Source of the DNA: Methyloglobulus sp.
GTDB lineage: Bacteria; Pseudomonadota; Gammaproteobacteria; Methylococcales; Methylomonadaceae
Assembly: GCA_013140405.1 (NCBI GenBank)
Contig: JABFSV010000018.1
Coordinates: 1 to 10,222, forward strand
Length of the DNA stretch: 10,222 nucleotides
Direction of reading: 5' to 3'
Position 1 is the first letter of the stretch. The number at the start of each line of letters is the position of its first letter. The position numbers were made by a program, and so were the translations under genes. The notes under the pieces are model-generated. The model worked only from the letters and a program-made list of their open reading frames with translations, did not search any database and was not told the origin of the DNA. Positions 1 through 7,822 of this stretch are shown one piece after another.

Positions 1-81
1 CCAACAGTGTTCCCTAGCCTTCAGACAAGTCAACACAGCAATGAGAGCTTACACGAAAAGACTTTTTATCTCATTACATAT

Positions 82-90
82 TGCTACAAT
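82..90 (+). promoter_or_regulatory. Extended -10 promoter element for tex
   Basis: The bases TGCTACAAT form an extended -10 element (TG, one base, then TACAAT, one mismatch from TATAAT). I see no convincing -35 hexamer 16-18 bases upstream, which is tolerable for the extended -10 class. Transcription would start near position 97, giving a leader of about 23 bases before the ATG at 120. Assignment to the housekeeping sigma factor is inference from the motif alone. Confidence 0.45.
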
Positions 91-119
91 GCCCGTTCAC
101 AAACTGATTGACGAAAAAA

Positions 120-2402
120 ATGGATGTCATACAACGTATCGCCGAAGAATTGTCGGTTAATGCCAAACAAGTTCAAGCCGCCGTTCTGTTATTAGACGAA
201 GGCGCTACCGTGCCGTTTATTGCCCGCTATCGGAAAGAAATCACGGGCGGACTTGATGATACGCAGCTCCGTAACCTGGAAGACCGCCTGGGTTATTTGC
301 GCGAACTCAATGACCGCCGCGACTCGATTCTGGCCAGCATCCGTTCCCAAGACAAGCTCACGCCGGAACTGGAAGCCGCTATTCTTGCTGCTGAAACCAA
401 GACCCTGTTGGAAGACTTGTATTTACCTTACAAACCCAAACGGCGGACTAAAGCGCAGATTGCCAGGGAAGCAGGTCTTGAACCTTTGGCTGATGCCATT
501 TTGACTGATCGTACTGTCATTCCAGAACAACTCGCCGCCAGTTATGTCAATGCTGAGCTGGGCGTTGCGGATGCTGCCACTGCGCTAGAAGGTGCACGAC
601 AAATCATCATGGAACGGCTTTCTGAAGATGCGGAATTATTGTCAGAACTCAGGGAAAACGTGTGGCAAAAAGGCTTGATCCATGCCACTGTTGTTTCGGG
701 CAAAGAACAGGAAGGCATTAAATTCAAAGATTATTTCGATTTTCAGGAAGCCATCAATAAACTTCCTTCACATCGTGCCTTGGCTTTGTTCCGAGGCCGA
801 AATGAGGCTATTTTATCCCTGAATCTACTCCCAGAAACGGATGAAAAAGAGGGGCATGACCGTTGCGTCCAGTTGGTTGTAAAACGTCTGGCGATTACCG
901 ACAATCGTAAACCCGCCGATGCTTGGCTGGCTGAAACTGCGCGTTATGCCTGGAAAATCAAGTTGTTCACACGGATAGACCTGGACTTGAAGCTGCGTTT
1001 GCGGGAAGCTGCTGAGCTGGAAGCTATCAAGGTATTCTCCAGCAATCTAAAGGACTTGCTTTTGGCTGCGCCCGCTGGCGCAAAAGCGACGATGGGGCTT
1101 GATCCCGGTATTCGCACAGGCGTTAAGGTTGCTATCGTCGATGCGACTGGAAAGTTATTGGCTTACGACACTATTTACCCGCATCAGCTTAAAAATCAAT
1201 GGGATGCGTCGATAGCGACGTTAGCCAAGCTAATACAGCAGCACAATGTCGATCTAGTCAGTATTGGTAATGGCACGGCATCCAGGGAAACCGACCAATT
1301 GGTTGCCGATGTGATGAAACAGCATAAGCACCTTAACTTTAGGAAAATTACCGTCTCAGAAGCCGGCGCTTCGGTTTATTCGGCATCAGAACTGGCAGCA
1401 AAGGAATTTCCCGACTTGGATGTTTCGATACGTGGGGCGGTATCCATTGCCAGACGATTGCAAGATCCGTTAGCGGAGCTGGTTAAAATCGACCCCAAAG
1501 CTATTGGTGTTGGGCAATACCAGCATGATGTCAATCAAGCCCAATTAGCCCGCGGCCTTGATAATGTCGTGGAAGACTGTGTGAATGCGGTGGGTGTGGA
1601 TGTCAACACGGCTTCGGTGGCCTTGCTCAAGCAAGTCTCTGGGTTAACGCCGACATTGAGCGAGAACATCGTCGCATTCCGCAATGAAAATGGCTCTTTC
1701 TCCGACCGAAAACAACTCAAAAAAGTACCTCGTCTCGGTGATAAAGCCTACGAACAGGCGGCAGGGTTTCTACGTATTACGAACGGTGCCAACCCTTTAG
1801 ATGCTTCGTCAGTCCATCCAGAGGCTTATCCGGTAGTTGAAGCCATTATCAAAGATACTGGAAAATCTATCCGCGACCTGATCGGGCAAGGTCAACTAAT
1901 ACGAAACCTTGATCCCGCCAAATACACCAACGAAAATTTTGGTTTACCAACTGTCACCGACATTTTAAAAGAGCTGGAAAAACCCGGGCGTGATCCCAGG
2001 CCTGAATTTAAAAGTGTGGAATTCAAATCCGGCGTCGAGAAAATTACCGACCTTGAACCCGGTATGCGGCTTAACGGTGTGGTGACAAATGTCGCCAATT
2101 TCGGCGCATTTGTCGATATTGGCGTACATCAGGATGGTTTGGTGCATATTTCCCATCTTTCCGACACGTTTATCAAAGACCCAAGGGATGCAGTGAAAAC
2201 TGGGGATTTTGTCAATGTGCGGGTGCTTGAAGTTGATGTTGCCCGACAACGTATTTCCTTGTCGATGAAATCAGACATATCACCGGATGAACTCAAATCA
2301 AAGCCTGAACAAAAGGTGCAAAATGCTGTCCATAAACCTAAACAGCAAGCTCAGCCCCAAAGTTCTATGGCGAATGCGCTTGCGAAAGCATTGAAAAGGT
2401 AA
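120..2402 (+). CDS. tex: Tex family S1 RNA-binding protein (YhgF-like)
   Basis: Tex is a cytoplasmic nucleic-acid-binding protein linked to transcription and stress tolerance; its exact biochemical role is unsettled. From the ATG at 120 the protein has 760 residues, a normal Tex length. Domains in order: a helical Tex N-terminal region that includes the family signature [17 protein letters not shown] (about residues 24-40); a YqgF/RNase H-like fold opening at GLDPGIRTG (326-334); helix-hairpin-helix DNA-binding segments around 491-557; and a C-terminal S1 RNA-binding domain from about 647 to 718 ([20 protein letters not shown]). The tail is Lys/Gln-rich and probably disordered. A TTG at 108 would add four residues (MTKK), but no Shine-Dalgarno precedes either start and the ATG fits Tex N-termini better. 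The gene has its own promoter and no clear terminator before the next gene, so read-through into it is possible. Confidence 0.95.
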   Translation: MDVIQRIAEELSVNAKQVQAAVLLLDEGATVPFIARYRKEITGGLDDTQLRNLEDRLGYLRELNDRRDSILASIRSQDKLTPELEAAILAAETKTLLEDLYLPYKPKRRTKAQIAREAGLEPLADAILTDRTVIPEQLAASYVNAELGVADAATALEGARQIIMERLSEDAELLSELRENVWQKGLIHATVVSGKEQEGIKFKDYFDFQEAINKLPSHRALALFRGRNEAILSLNLLPETDEKEGHDRCVQLVVKRLAITDNRKPADAWLAETARYAWKIKLFTRIDLDLKLRLREAAELEAIKVFSSNLKDLLLAAPAGAKATMGLDPGIRTGVKVAIVDATGKLLAYDTIYPHQLKNQWDASIATLAKLIQQHNVDLVSIGNGTASRETDQLVADVMKQHKHLNFRKITVSEAGASVYSASELAAKEFPDLDVSIRGAVSIARRLQDPLAELVKIDPKAIGVGQYQHDVNQAQLARGLDNVVEDCVNAVGVDVNTASVALLKQVSGLTPTLSENIVAFRNENGSFSDRKQLKKVPRLGDKAYEQAAGFLRITNGANPLDASSVHPEAYPVVEAIIKDTGKSIRDLIGQGQLIRNLDPAKYTNENFGLPTVTDILKELEKPGRDPRPEFKSVEFKSGVEKITDLEPGMRLNGVVTNVANFGAFVDIGVHQDGLVHISHLSDTFIKDPRDAVKTGDFVNVRVLEVDVARQRISLSMKSDISPDELKSKPEQKVQNAVHKPKQQAQPQSSMANALAKALKR

Positions 2403-2415
2403 ATAATAAAAGCTC

Positions 2416-2424
2416 TGCTATACT
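2416..2424 (+). promoter_or_regulatory. Extended -10 promoter element before the TIGR04073-type gene
   Basis: TGCTATACT is an extended -10 element (TG, one base, TATACT), 14 bases after the tex stop codon. No good -35 lies at standard spacing; the nearest TTGAAA (2391-2396) is 22 bases away, which is too far. The start of transcription would be near 2431. It resembles the element before tex. Function is inferred from motif and position. Confidence 0.45.
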
Positions 2425-2458
2425 AAATCATCAATTTAACTGATATTCAGGATTTATC

Positions 2459-3064
2459 ATGATTTCATTCAGACAATTTACATTAGCCACATCATTTATG
2501 GCGTTGTTGTCGGCGCAAATGCCTGTGTTTGCGGTAGATTATTACCAGGAGCAGTTACAAAACGAACAATTGCTAAAACGCCAGCTTGACCTGCAAAAAA
2601 AGATGGAGCAAGACCGCTATGTCAGGCAAGTGGGTGATAAGGCTTTGAGTGGTTTTGCCAATGTAACCACATCACCGCTAGAAATTCCCAAAAATATCAT
2701 CAACGTTTACAACTACCCAGAAAACTACGAGGAAGGCAATATCGTGTATGGTGTCGTTGGTGGTATTGTTAGCGGTTCGGTACATGCAATTGGTAGAGTG
2801 TTAACAGGGGTTACCGATTTGGTTACAGCACCGCTTCCTACTAAGCCGGTCATTTACCCCAAATATGTGTGGGATGATTTTGATAAAACTAACTCTTATG
2901 GGCAAATTTTTCGGTTGGTTGACAACCCTAAAATAGAACCTTATGTTGCCCCGCCACCACGCCCAGTAGCCGTTGTCCAGCCCATTGATGACCAAACTGA
3001 GCAGTATTCCCAGCAGACTAACCAAAATCTGGACACTATGTTCAGGCAGGAAATGCAGAAATAG
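2459..3064 (+). CDS. Exported protein, exosortase system-associated TIGR04073-type
   Basis: This is a 201-residue exported protein. A signal peptide occupies residues 1-25, with likely cleavage after the A of VFA. Next comes a Gln/Lys/Glu-rich helix that may be a coiled coil (about 28-56). The core holds GFANVTTSPLEIPKN (65-79), a glycine-rich stretch with small-residue spacing (about 98-118, GVVGGIVSGSVHAIGRVLTG) and a TAPLPTKPVIYPKYV block (123-137). This order (G-ANV-T-PLEIPKN, glycine-rich helix, then P-P-YPxYV) matches my memory of TIGR04073, a family defined by co-occurrence with exosortase/PEP-CTERM systems; its function is unknown. The C-terminal third is Pro- and Gln-rich. AGGA (2449-2452) lies six bases before the ATG. 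No exosortase, PEP-CTERM substrate or polysaccharide gene is in the window. The family call is from memory, not a search; the export signal is clear. Confidence 0.7.
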   Translation: MISFRQFTLATSFMALLSAQMPVFAVDYYQEQLQNEQLLKRQLDLQKKMEQDRYVRQVGDKALSGFANVTTSPLEIPKNIINVYNYPENYEEGNIVYGVVGGIVSGSVHAIGRVLTGVTDLVTAPLPTKPVIYPKYVWDDFDKTNSYGQIFRLVDNPKIEPYVAPPPRPVAVVQPIDDQTEQYSQQTNQNLDTMFRQEMQK

Positions 3065-3095
3065 TTGTATTGATTTTACACAATTTTATCTCTAC

Positions 3096-3123
3096 AGGCG
3101 GACTGCACTCAGTGCTTCCGCCT
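3096..3123 (+). terminator. Imperfect hairpin, possible weak terminator
   Basis: AGGCGGA (3096-3102) pairs exactly with TCCGCCT (3117-3123). Inside it, GCAC (3105-3108) pairs with GTGC (3112-3115) around a 3-base loop, with a small asymmetric internal loop between the two stems. The stem is GC-rich and lies 31 bases after the stop of the preceding gene. The T-tract after it is poor (TTGCTTTG), so this may be a weak or Rho-assisted terminator or a 3'-end stabilising hairpin. No T-run follows it on the other strand. Confidence 0.5.
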
Positions 3124-3248
3124 TTGCTTTGAATGGCTTGCCGTCGTTTGTTCAATTTCCCCTGTTGCCACTTCGCAAAACCACCTTTTAAGATCATCTT
3201 CGGTTACTGAGATGTGTCTAGCAGATGACGGGCTGCTATCGTCATTCG

Positions 3249-3277
3249 CTTGAAAACCAGCTAAAACACCCCCATGT
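3249..3277 (+). promoter_or_regulatory. Sigma-32 (RpoH) heat-shock promoter of clpB
   Basis: CTTGAAA (3249-3255) is followed after 14 bases by CCCCATGT (3270-3277). This matches the established RpoH consensus (CTTGAAA, 11-16 bases, CCCCATnT) at every defined position. Transcription should begin near 3284, giving a leader of about 30 bases. Its place directly before clpB, a classic RpoH-regulon gene, makes the assignment strong. Confidence 0.9.
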
Positions 3278-3302
3278 TGGTAGTAATACAAAACTACTCT
3301 TT

Positions 3303-3308
3303 GAGAGG
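3303..3308 (+). promoter_or_regulatory. Shine-Dalgarno of clpB, inside a small hairpin
   Basis: GAGAGG lies six bases before the ATG at 3315, a good ribosome binding site that fixes that start over the in-frame ATG at 3321. The site can fold back: CTCT (3297-3300), loop TTG, AGAG (3304-3307). Two more pairs (TA 3295-3296 with TA 3309-3310) form if G3308 is bulged out. Whether this hairpin matters in the cell is inference. Confidence 0.75.
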
Positions 3309-3314
3309 TAAACC

Positions 3315-5891
3315 ATGCGAATGGACAAATTGACCAGCAAATTTCAGGCGGCGTTAGCCGATGCCCAAAGCTTGGCACTAGGTAAAGACCACCAATTTAT
3401 CGAGCCAGTGCACCTGATGCTGGCCTTGCTAGATCAGGAAGGTGGCAGCATTAAGCCTCTGCTGTCGCAAATCGGTATCAACGTTCCCGTTTTCCGCAGT
3501 GAATTGACCAAGGAATTGGCGCGACTTGCGACAGTGGCAGGTTCGGGTGGCGATGTGCAGATTTCCAATGGTTTGGGGAGATTGCTTAACCTGACCGATA
3601 AGCTGGCACAAAAGCGCAATGACCAGTTCATTTCCAGCGAATTGTTTCTGTTAGCTGCACTGGAAGAGAAAGGTGCGCTGCAAGATTTACTCAAAAAACA
3701 CGGCATCAGCAAGCAAACCGTGGAGCAAGTCATTGATGCCATGCGTGGCGGTCAAGCAGTGGATGACCCTAATGCCGAAGACCAACGGCAAGCATTAAAA
3801 AAATACACTATCGATTTAACTGAGCGTGCGGAAGCGGGCAAGCTAGATCCTGTCATTGGCAGGGATGACGAAATACGTCGGACTATTCAGGTATTGCAAC
3901 GCCGCACCAAAAATAATCCCGTGTTAATCGGCGAACCCGGCGTAGGTAAAACCGCCATCGTTGAAGGTCTCGCGCAACGTATCGTTAACGGTGAAGTGCC
4001 GGAAGGCATGAAACATAAAAAAGTGTTAGCGTTGGATATGGCGGCATTGATTGCTGGGGCTAAATTTCGTGGCGAGTTTGAGGAGCGGCTTAAAGCGGTG
4101 CTGAATGATCTCGCCAAACAGGAAGGCCAAGTTATCTTGTTTATCGACGAGCTGCATACTATGGTTGGCGCGGGTAAGGCTGAAGGTGCAATGGATGCTG
4201 GCAATATGTTGAAACCGGCCCTCGCACGGGGAGAACTGCATTGTGTGGGCGCGACAACGTTGGATGAATACCGCAAATACGTCGAAAAAGATGCCGCCTT
4301 GGAACGTCGTTTCCAAAAGGTTTTGGTCGATCAACCTAGTGTCGAAGATACCATCGCCATCCTGCGTGGATTAAAGGAAAAATACGAAGTGCATCATGGC
4401 GTGGACATTACCGACCCTGCGATTGTGGCGGCAGCAACTTTATCCTACCGTTATATAGCCGACCGACAATTGCCCGACAAAGCGATTGATTTGATCGACG
4501 AAGCAGCCAGCCGTATCCGTATGGAAATGGATTCTAAACCGGAGGAAATGGATAAGCTCTATCGGCGTTTGATTCAGTTGAAGATCGAACAGGTCGCGCT
4601 GAAAAAAGAAACCGATGCGGCCTCTAAGAAACGCCTAGTTATGTTGGAAGAAGATATAGCCGAGTTGGAAAAAGAATATTCCGATCTGGAAGAAATTTGG
4701 AAGTCCGAAAAAGCCTCCTTGCAGGGTTCAGCATCCATCAAGGAAAAGCTTGAACATGCCAGGACTGAGCTGGAAGCCGCCAGCCGTACGAATGACTTGG
4801 CGCGTATGTCAGAATTGCAGTACGGTATTATTCCCGCCCTGGAAAAGCAGTTACAAACGGCTGTGCCTGCCGAACACCAAAAGATGACCTTATTGCGGAA
4901 TAAGGTTACGGAAGAAGAAATTGCCGAGGTTGTCTCAAAATGGACAGGTATTCCGGTAAGCAAAATGCTGGAAGGCGAGCGGGAAAAACTGTTGCACATG
5001 GAAGAGGCGCTGAGTAAACGGGTCGTAGGTCAGGAAGAAGCGTTGAAAGCGGTCAGTAACGCCATTCGTCGCTCAAGGGCTGGCTTATCAGACCCCAATC
5101 GACCTAATGGTTCTTTCCTGTTTTTGGGGCCTACGGGTGTCGGTAAAACTGAGTTATGCAAAACCTTGGCGGAGTTCCTGTTCGATACGCCCGATGCGAT
5201 GGTGCGTATCGATATGTCCGAATTTATGGAAAAGCATTCGGTCGCCCGCTTGATTGGCGCACCGCCGGGTTATGTCGGTTACGAAGAAGGCGGCTACTTG
5301 ACCGAACTGGTTCGGCGCAAGCCTTATTCCGTGATCCTCATGGACGAGATTGAAAAAGCGCATCCCGATGTCTTCAACATCTTGTTGCAGGTGTTGGATG
5401 ATGGTCGCTTGACGGATGGGCAAGGTCGCACGGTGGATTTCAGGAACACCGTCATCGTGATGACTTCAAATCTTGGATCTGACATCATTCAGGAAATGGC
5501 GGGAGAGGAAAATTACGCAGCAATGAAAGCGGCGGTGATGGAAATTGTTGGCACGCGTTTCCGTCCTGAGTTCATTAACCGGATAGATGAGGCGGTCGTG
5601 TTTCATCCACTGGGTCGGGCGCAGATTCGGACGATTTCGAAGATTCAGATCGAACATTTACATAAACGCTTGCAAGACCGCGAGATAGGCTTTGAAATTT
5701 CCGATGAAGCCTTAGATTTGTTGGGTGAAGCGGGTTTTGACCCAGTTTACGGGGCAAGGCCCATGAAACGTGCAATACAGCAACAACTGGAAAACCCATT
5801 GGCGCAGGAAATTCTTGCAGGAAACTTCCAAGCGGGGGATGTCATCAAAGTGACTGTTGAAAATAATGCGTTGAAGTTTGTTAAAAACTAA
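3315..5891 (+). CDS. clpB: ATP-dependent disaggregase ClpB (Hsp100)
   Basis: ClpB is a cytoplasmic hexameric AAA+ machine that pulls polypeptides out of heat-induced aggregates together with DnaK/DnaJ/GrpE. The protein is 858 residues, against 857 in E. coli, and keeps the same numbering at key sites. It has an N-terminal Clp_N repeat domain (about 1-145). The first AAA+ domain has Walker A GEPGVGKT (206-213) and Walker B ending in D278-E279. A coiled-coil middle domain spans about 408-525. The second AAA+ domain has Walker A GPTGVGKT (605-612), pore loop GYVGYEEGG with Y653, and Walker B ending in D677-E678. The first pore loop has F251 (AKFRGEF) where E. coli has Tyr, a conservative change. 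All catalytic residues I can check are present. A GTG codon sits at Val149, the position used in E. coli as an internal start for a short ClpB form. The gene is monocistronic, between a heat-shock promoter and a strong terminator. Confidence 0.98.
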   Translation: MRMDKLTSKFQAALADAQSLALGKDHQFIEPVHLMLALLDQEGGSIKPLLSQIGINVPVFRSELTKELARLATVAGSGGDVQISNGLGRLLNLTDKLAQKRNDQFISSELFLLAALEEKGALQDLLKKHGISKQTVEQVIDAMRGGQAVDDPNAEDQRQALKKYTIDLTERAEAGKLDPVIGRDDEIRRTIQVLQRRTKNNPVLIGEPGVGKTAIVEGLAQRIVNGEVPEGMKHKKVLALDMAALIAGAKFRGEFEERLKAVLNDLAKQEGQVILFIDELHTMVGAGKAEGAMDAGNMLKPALARGELHCVGATTLDEYRKYVEKDAALERRFQKVLVDQPSVEDTIAILRGLKEKYEVHHGVDITDPAIVAAATLSYRYIADRQLPDKAIDLIDEAASRIRMEMDSKPEEMDKLYRRLIQLKIEQVALKKETDAASKKRLVMLEEDIAELEKEYSDLEEIWKSEKASLQGSASIKEKLEHARTELEAASRTNDLARMSELQYGIIPALEKQLQTAVPAEHQKMTLLRNKVTEEEIAEVVSKWTGIPVSKMLEGEREKLLHMEEALSKRVVGQEEALKAVSNAIRRSRAGLSDPNRPNGSFLFLGPTGVGKTELCKTLAEFLFDTPDAMVRIDMSEFMEKHSVARLIGAPPGYVGYEEGGYLTELVRRKPYSVILMDEIEKAHPDVFNILLQVLDDGRLTDGQGRTVDFRNTVIVMTSNLGSDIIQEMAGEENYAAMKAAVMEIVGTRFRPEFINRIDEAVVFHPLGRAQIRTISKIQIEHLHKRLQDREIGFEISDEALDLLGEAGFDPVYGARPMKRAIQQQLENPLAQEILAGNFQAGDVIKVTVENNALKFVKN

Positions 5892-5897
5892 ATTATG

Positions 5898-5936
5898 AAA
5901 AACTGGACAGGGGCTTTGTCCCTGTCCAGTTTTTTT
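5898..5936. terminator. Bidirectional rho-independent terminator between clpB and rsmD
   Basis: ACTGGACAGGG (5902-5912) pairs perfectly over 11 bases with CCCTGTCCAGT (5920-5930) around a 7-base loop. A T-run follows on the plus strand (through 5936), and the A-run at 5898-5902 gives five T's on the minus strand. It lies 10 bases past the clpB stop and about 20 bases past the rsmD stop, so it should end transcription from both directions. Confidence 0.92.
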
Positions 5937-5955
5937 GTGTAAGTCAATTAGCAAA

Positions 5956-6519
5956 TTAAATGGGTTCGATTCGTTCTAACAAATGATAGCCCACTTCACC
6001 CGCCGTTTTGCCTTGTAACAACTGCCAATTCTCTGGTAGCTCATCAAGAAATTTCATTTTTCTTTCTACTTCCACATAAATCTTCGCCTGTTGGCTTAAC
6101 CAGTTTTTATTTTCCAGCCATTGGCAGGTCTGTGTTGCCAAATTTAGGCCAAATGGCGGGTCGAGGAAAACTATGTCGAAGGGTTCGGCATCGGTTGCAA
6201 GATAGCGGAAGACATCGCTTTGGATGATTTTTATTTGTGTCGCAGCCAGCTTGACGGCATTTTCTTTTAAGGCGCGGCAGACTTCGGGATTGTTTTCGAC
6301 CTGGACAACCGTTTTTGCACCGCGCGAGGCGGCTTCAAACCCCAATGCGCCGCTACCAGCGTATAAATCCAGGCAGCGGCTGCCGGGGATGTCGTATTGT
6401 AGCCAGTTGAACAGGGTTTCCCGGACTCTGGCGGGAGTTGGCCTGAGTCCGGGCGCATCGTAAAAACTAATCTGACGACTGCGCCATTCGCCACCGATGA
6501 TCCTGAGCTTATTTTGCAA
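5956..6519 (-). CDS. rsmD: 16S rRNA (guanine(966)-N(2))-methyltransferase RsmD
   Basis: RsmD uses S-adenosylmethionine to methylate N2 of G966 in 16S rRNA during small-subunit assembly. At 187 residues it is slightly shorter than the E. coli protein (198) because it lacks that protein's N-terminal extension. The N-terminus carries RIIGGEWRSR (6-15) and the family block GLRPTPARVRETLFNWL (24-40). Motif I for cofactor binding is LDLYAGSGALG (50-60), with an acidic residue near E75, and motif IV is DPPF (120-123). The likely start is a TTG at 6517-6519, inside the last codons of the upstream M16 gene (11-base overlap). No ATG lies upstream in frame nearby and no strong Shine-Dalgarno is visible, which suggests re-initiation after the upstream gene. 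It is the last gene of a three-gene operon. The function call is firm; the exact start is less so. Confidence 0.95.
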   Translation of the reverse strand: MQNKLRIIGGEWRSRQISFYDAPGLRPTPARVRETLFNWLQYDIPGSRCLDLYAGSGALGFEAASRGAKTVVQVENNPEVCRALKENAVKLAATQIKIIQSDVFRYLATDAEPFDIVFLDPPFGLNLATQTCQWLENKNWLSQQAKIYVEVERKMKFLDELPENWQLLQGKTAGEVGYHLLERIEPI

Positions 6520-7822
6520 CGGCAGTTGTGGTGTTGCCCACGGTAATGGTTTGCAATAGCTCTGTATTCACTCGGCGTTTGAAGGCATCGGTGATAGTGG
6601 TGATAGTAGTCTCTTCTACTTTTTGCCGGAAAGTGTCCAGGTAATCTAGCGGCAAATCATAAAAACCGATCATGGCGACATAAGTGGCGAGCTTTTTGTT
6701 GGTGTCAAAACGCATAGGGAAGCCGCCGATAATATTTTTCTTGGCAGCATCCAGTTCCGCTTGCGTTGGGCCTTTGCTGATAAAGTCCTTCAAAGTTGCG
6801 TTAAGGACTTCAACCGCTTGTTTGGTTTGGTCGTTACGGGTTTGCAGGCTGACCGTAAAAGGGCCTGGTTTTAACATGGGCGCAAAGGAACTTGAGGCAC
6901 TGTATGCTAGGCCGCGTTTTTCGCGCACTTCACTAAACAGCTTGGATACCAAGCCGCTGCCACCCAGGATGTGGTTGCCCACGTATAGATTGTAGTAATC
7001 GGGATCTTTACGGTAGCTGCCAGGAAGACCAACCAGGACATGCGTTTGAGTGGAAGGAAACTCAATATGCTGTTCGCTGGCCTGGGTCGGCATCGTTACA
7101 TCGGGTAGCGGTTCCGGTTTTTGTCCAGTAGGCAAGCCAGTTAAGAGCTTTTCAGCCGTTTGTTCTGCTTGTTGTTTGGATAAATTGCCGACGATAACGA
7201 CGATAGCATTGCTAGCCACATAATATTTTTTGTAGAACTGGGCGAGATCGGATGCTTTAAGGTTGTTGACCGTTGCCATCACGCCAGAATCGGGGTGTGC
7301 ATAGGGGTGAGTACCGTATAGTTTGTCAGAAAAAGCCAAGCTGGCGATTTCGGCAGGAGATTCTTCCCGTTGTTTAATGGCGGAAAGATTGCGGTTTTTT
7401 TCCCGTAAAAAATCGGCTTTTTTAAACAATGGCTTAGTTAGGATGACATGCATGGTCTCCAATGCTTTGTCGAATAAAGCAGGTTCTGTAAGCGTACGTA
7501 AGGAAAGGGAAGCCGTATCGCTGGAAACACCTGTGCCAAAATTGGCACCAACACTTTCAAAACGCAGGGCAATTTGGTCAGCGTTCCACTGTCCCGCTCC
7601 AGTATCCAGCAAACCGGAAGTCAGTGCGGACAGGCCAAATTGTTGTCCATCCCGTGCGCTTCCGGCATCGAAAACAACTTGTATGTCTGCCATCGGTAAT
7701 GCATCAGCTTGGACGAAGTAAACGCGGCTGCCTTGTGATGTTTGCCAATGCTCGATTTTTGCGGTGGCAAAGCTAGTTTGGCTAACAATAAGTAGGATAA
7801 AACCGATTAATTTAAAATTCAT
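6509..7822 (-). CDS. Non-catalytic M16 peptidase partner, exported
   Basis: This 437-residue M16 (pitrilysin/insulinase family) protein carries a signal peptide (about 1-21, hydrophobic run FILLIVSQTSFATA), placing it in the periplasm. The zinc site is gone: where active members read H-x-x-E-H, the aligned block here is GLSALTSGLLDTG (63-75), with Ala66, Ser69 and Gly70 at the H, E and H positions. The second M16 domain is well kept, including GGSGLVSKLFSEVREKRGLAYS (287-308) with the Arg/Tyr pair (R303, Y307) that holds substrate in this family. It probably forms a heterodimer with the product of the gene just upstream, as known for split bacterial M16 peptidases and the mitochondrial processing peptidase. 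The ATG overlaps the stop of that gene (TAATG). Substrate is unknown; a chaperone or structural role is also possible. Confidence 0.92.
   Translation of the reverse strand: MNFKLIGFILLIVSQTSFATAKIEHWQTSQGSRVYFVQADALPMADIQVVFDAGSARDGQQFGLSALTSGLLDTGAGQWNADQIALRFESVGANFGTGVSSDTASLSLRTLTEPALFDKALETMHVILTKPLFKKADFLREKNRNLSAIKQREESPAEIASLAFSDKLYGTHPYAHPDSGVMATVNNLKASDLAQFYKKYYVASNAIVVIVGNLSKQQAEQTAEKLLTGLPTGQKPEPLPDVTMPTQASEQHIEFPSTQTHVLVGLPGSYRKDPDYYNLYVGNHILGGSGLVSKLFSEVREKRGLAYSASSSFAPMLKPGPFTVSLQTRNDQTKQAVEVLNATLKDFISKGPTQAELDAAKKNIIGGFPMRFDTNKKLATYVAMIGFYDLPLDYLDTFRQKVEETTITTITDAFKRRVNTELLQTITVGNTTTAVAK

Noticed and set aside
1..111. Two plus-strand frames are open from the window edge (to 111 and to about 162), possible end of an upstream gene.
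   Set aside because: Only 36-53 codons with no recognisable motif, one of them running into tex; such short open runs are expected by chance and the stretch holds the likely tex promoter.
108..119. TTG start adding four residues to Tex.
   Set aside because: No Shine-Dalgarno before it, and the ATG at 120 gives a family-like N-terminus.
3280..3297. GTAGT / ACTAC inverted repeat near the clpB transcription start.
   Set aside because: Its left arm falls at or before the predicted start site, so it would be at most partly transcribed; five base pairs is also easily chance.
3887..5657. Long minus-strand open frames opposite clpB.
   Set aside because: They are shadows of a strongly conserved coding gene, with no family motifs and no ribosome sites; clpB occupies the other strand without interruption.
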